Assembly: GCA_946481475.1 (NCBI GenBank)
Contig: CAMLOB010000150.1
Span: 1 to 8,054, forward strand
DNA length: 8,054 nucleotides
From: an uncultured Chlorobiota bacterium
GTDB lineage: Bacteria > Bacteroidota > Kapaibacteriia > OLB7
Reading direction: 5' to 3'
Of the stretch, positions 5,262 through 8,054 are shown piece by piece. The notes beneath the pieces are model-generated. The model was not told where the DNA came from, did no database searches, and saw nothing but the letters and a program-made list of their open reading frames with translations. The number at the start of each line of letters is the position of its first letter. Within the stretch, counting starts at the first letter, position 1. The position numbers and the translations under genes were made by a program.

Positions 5262-6617
5262 TCAATCTCCAACGTTCTCCACGTACTTCTTCACATCAAA
5301 CTTCCGTTCCAGTCCGGCGGCGTTCATGTAGCGGACGGTGCCGAAGACCGGGCGTTCCCTCCAGGGACGATCGTGCTTGCCGAAGATCCAGGCGACGTTG
5401 GCATAGGAGTTCGGATCCCGTCCGTCGAGAAAATATTTGTTGTTCAGGTAGAGGATCGTCTCGAACGCCTTTTCGGGTGAGGGGGACCATTCAAGGATCT
5501 TCTTCCCCCAGTACATGCGCATGTAGCCCTTCATCGTCCCCCGTGTGCGCATCTCCAGCATGGCGGCGTTCCAGTACGGGTCGTGTGTCGCTCCTTGTTC
5601 AAACTGATCGACCTGATAGACATAATCCCTCTCGTCCTCTCTGTGTTTCCCCAGCGTCTTCAACGCCCAGTCCGGCAGGGCTTTCAGCGAGTCGTAATCG
5701 GGATTGTACTCAACGAAGTTCACGGCAAGTTCGCGGCGGACAATCAATTCTTCAATCAGCGCGGCGGCGTTTTCGTTTGAGGGATGGGCGTGTGCGATCA
5801 GTTGCAGCACGATCTCAAGAGGAGAGATCTGGCCGAAATGCAGATAGGGACTCAGTTCGGTCGTGTTCGATCCGGTGATGTCGTTCCGTCCTTCGGCATA
5901 GTTGTTCAGCCTGCTCTCAAGGAACCTCCGCAGCCTTCGCCGGGCTTCGCTCTGTCCGCCGACAAACTCGTCGACCGGCGGAACCGATCTGTCGAGATCG
6001 AACCGGTCGAGAAACGTCGGATCATCGGGATCGAGTCCCGGATCGAGTCCGAGATCGGCGCCGGAGATCAGTGGGGTTCGCCTCTTCAGCGGGGCGAGAA
6101 ACGTCTGCATGGCGGCATGGATTTTCGGACGGATAGTGCGGGCTGCGTATTCTTCCTTCCCCGATGCCGCTTCGACCGGAACGAGCACATCCGATTCCAC
6201 CTGCATCACCCGGCAACCGGCCTTCCGGGCGACGGCCTCTCTCCAGCCTTTCTGATGACGGAGGTAACCCCGATCCGCCACCACCAGTCGTGCTCGCCGG
6301 GCCATCTCGATGGCGACTTCATCGGGCGAACCGGCATAGATGCGGAAGGGGATGCCCCGTCCTGCAAGTCCGGCCTGCACATCTTTCAGTCCTTCGGCCA
6401 TAAACCGGTAGTGTCGAAGATTGGCATCGGGATAGTTGTCGGTAATGCCGAACACAACCAGAAGGGGGAGTCCCGTCTCGTTTGCCCGGTCGAGTCCGTA
6501 TTCGAGGGCGTGATTGAAGGCGGACCGCTGTGATGCCTGCATCCAGTAGAGGATATAGTCTCCGTGCTCCCGCTCGGGAAGATCGTTCAGGCTCCTGATG
6601 CGTTCCGGATGGATCAC
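5262..6617 (-). CDS. phr: Class II CPD photolyase (deoxyribodipyrimidine photolyase)
   Basis: The enzyme uses FAD and blue/near-UV light to split cyclobutane pyrimidine dimers in DNA. From the GTG at 6617 it is 451 residues, normal for class II. Numbering from that start, class II signatures are YWMQASQR (24-31), RHYRFMAEGL (68-77), ELSPYLHFGQIS (254-265), EELIVRRELAVNF (289-301), WNAAMLEM (349-356), MKGYMRMYWGKKILEW (362-377), LDGRDPNSYANVAW (397-410) and RYMNAAGLERKFD (429-441). The conserved Met-His-Gly of many class II enzymes reads Met-Lys-Gly here (362-364). The frame stays open to an ATG at 6797, but that would overlap the antiporter gene by 86 bp and add 60 Arg-rich residues unlike the family. 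GTG 6617 is the only start codon between the antiporter stop and the conserved N-terminus. It follows the antiporter gene by 94 bp on the same strand. Confidence 0.93.
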   Translation of the reverse strand: MIHPERIRSLNDLPEREHGDYILYWMQASQRSAFNHALEYGLDRANETGLPLLVVFGITDNYPDANLRHYRFMAEGLKDVQAGLAGRGIPFRIYAGSPDEVAIEMARRARLVVADRGYLRHQKGWREAVARKAGCRVMQVESDVLVPVEAASGKEEYAARTIRPKIHAAMQTFLAPLKRRTPLISGADLGLDPGLDPDDPTFLDRFDLDRSVPPVDEFVGGQSEARRRLRRFLESRLNNYAEGRNDITGSNTTELSPYLHFGQISPLEIVLQLIAHAHPSNENAAALIEELIVRRELAVNFVEYNPDYDSLKALPDWALKTLGKHREDERDYVYQVDQFEQGATHDPYWNAAMLEMRTRGTMKGYMRMYWGKKILEWSPSPEKAFETILYLNNKYFLDGRDPNSYANVAWIFGKHDRPWRERPVFGTVRYMNAAGLERKFDVKKYVENVGD

Positions 6618-6649
6618 TCGGAATTGTCGTTGTGGTTGAAGTGCGGGAC

Positions 6650-6711
6650 GGTTCTTCGTCGAACCGTTTCGGAAACCGGAATTCTTTTCCCGGATCCCGT
6701 ATCCGAAGAAC

Positions 6712-6712
<1 letters not shown>
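6650..6712. repeat. Perfect 9-bp inverted repeat between antiporter and photolyase genes
   Basis: GGTTCTTCG (6650-6658) is the exact reverse complement of CGAAGAACC (6704-6712), with a 45-bp spacer that holds smaller partial palindromes (for example CCGTTTCGGAAACCGG, 6666-6681). It lies in the 94-bp gap between the antiporter stop and the chosen photolyase start; one arm reaches the first base of the antiporter stop codon. A stem-loop in the mRNA or a binding site is possible. No U-run follows on the minus-strand transcript, so it is not a standard intrinsic terminator. Confidence 0.5.

Positions 6713-8054
<1,342 letters not shown>

Noticed and set aside
5784..6533. 249-residue plus-strand open frame opposite the photolyase
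   Set aside because: It is a shadow frame of conserved class II photolyase sequence; no motif or ribosome binding site supports it.

Overview
The window is an ordinary bacterial chromosomal stretch carrying seven protein genes, with unusually repeat-rich gaps between them. By eye the DNA is moderately GC-rich. The glycosyltransferase has a strong Shine-Dalgarno sequence (AAGGAGG), while other starts show little. PurF is the Fe-S, propeptide-bearing type, and the photolyase is class II. Together these fit a free-living bacterium, perhaps of the Bacteroidota/Chlorobiota (FCB) neighbourhood. That placement is an impression from protein style, not a demonstrated assignment.

Layout: (1) 1-247, minus: start of a secreted protein of unknown function, cut by the window edge. 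(2) 374-1231, plus: nadC, quinolinate phosphoribosyltransferase, divergent from gene 1. (3) 1232-1681: a 450-bp gap with no credible gene, packed with repeats: a ~130-bp dispersed element (copy A), a CTTTGTGGT-type module with a small palindrome, a fragment related to copy A's ends, and seven tandem copies of a 14-bp unit reaching to 3 bp from the next stop codon. (4) 1682-2383, minus: LysE/RhtB-type exporter, only 3 bp downstream of (5) 2387-3907, minus: purF. (6) 3982-5118, plus: GT4-like glycosyltransferase, divergent from purF. (7) 5119-5260: copy B of the dispersed element, in the opposite orientation, filling the gap between two converging genes. (8) 5262-6617, minus: class II CPD photolyase. 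(9) 6712-8054, minus: C-terminal part of a cation/proton antiporter with a TrkA-N domain, cut by the right edge.

The genes do not form one pathway. nadC (NAD synthesis) and purF (purine synthesis) both consume PRPP but are on opposite strands and not co-transcribed. purF and the exporter look like one operon. The antiporter and photolyase are on the same strand with a 94-bp gap containing a perfect 9-bp inverted repeat.

I see no defence system, CRISPR array, RNA gene or intact mobile element. The most noteworthy signal is the ~130-bp element: its two copies are about 91% identical over aligned bases by hand alignment, lie in opposite orientations, have imperfect inverted-repeat ends, and both sit between the 3' ends of convergent genes. 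This suggests a non-coding, MITE-like or bidirectional-terminator-like repeat family.
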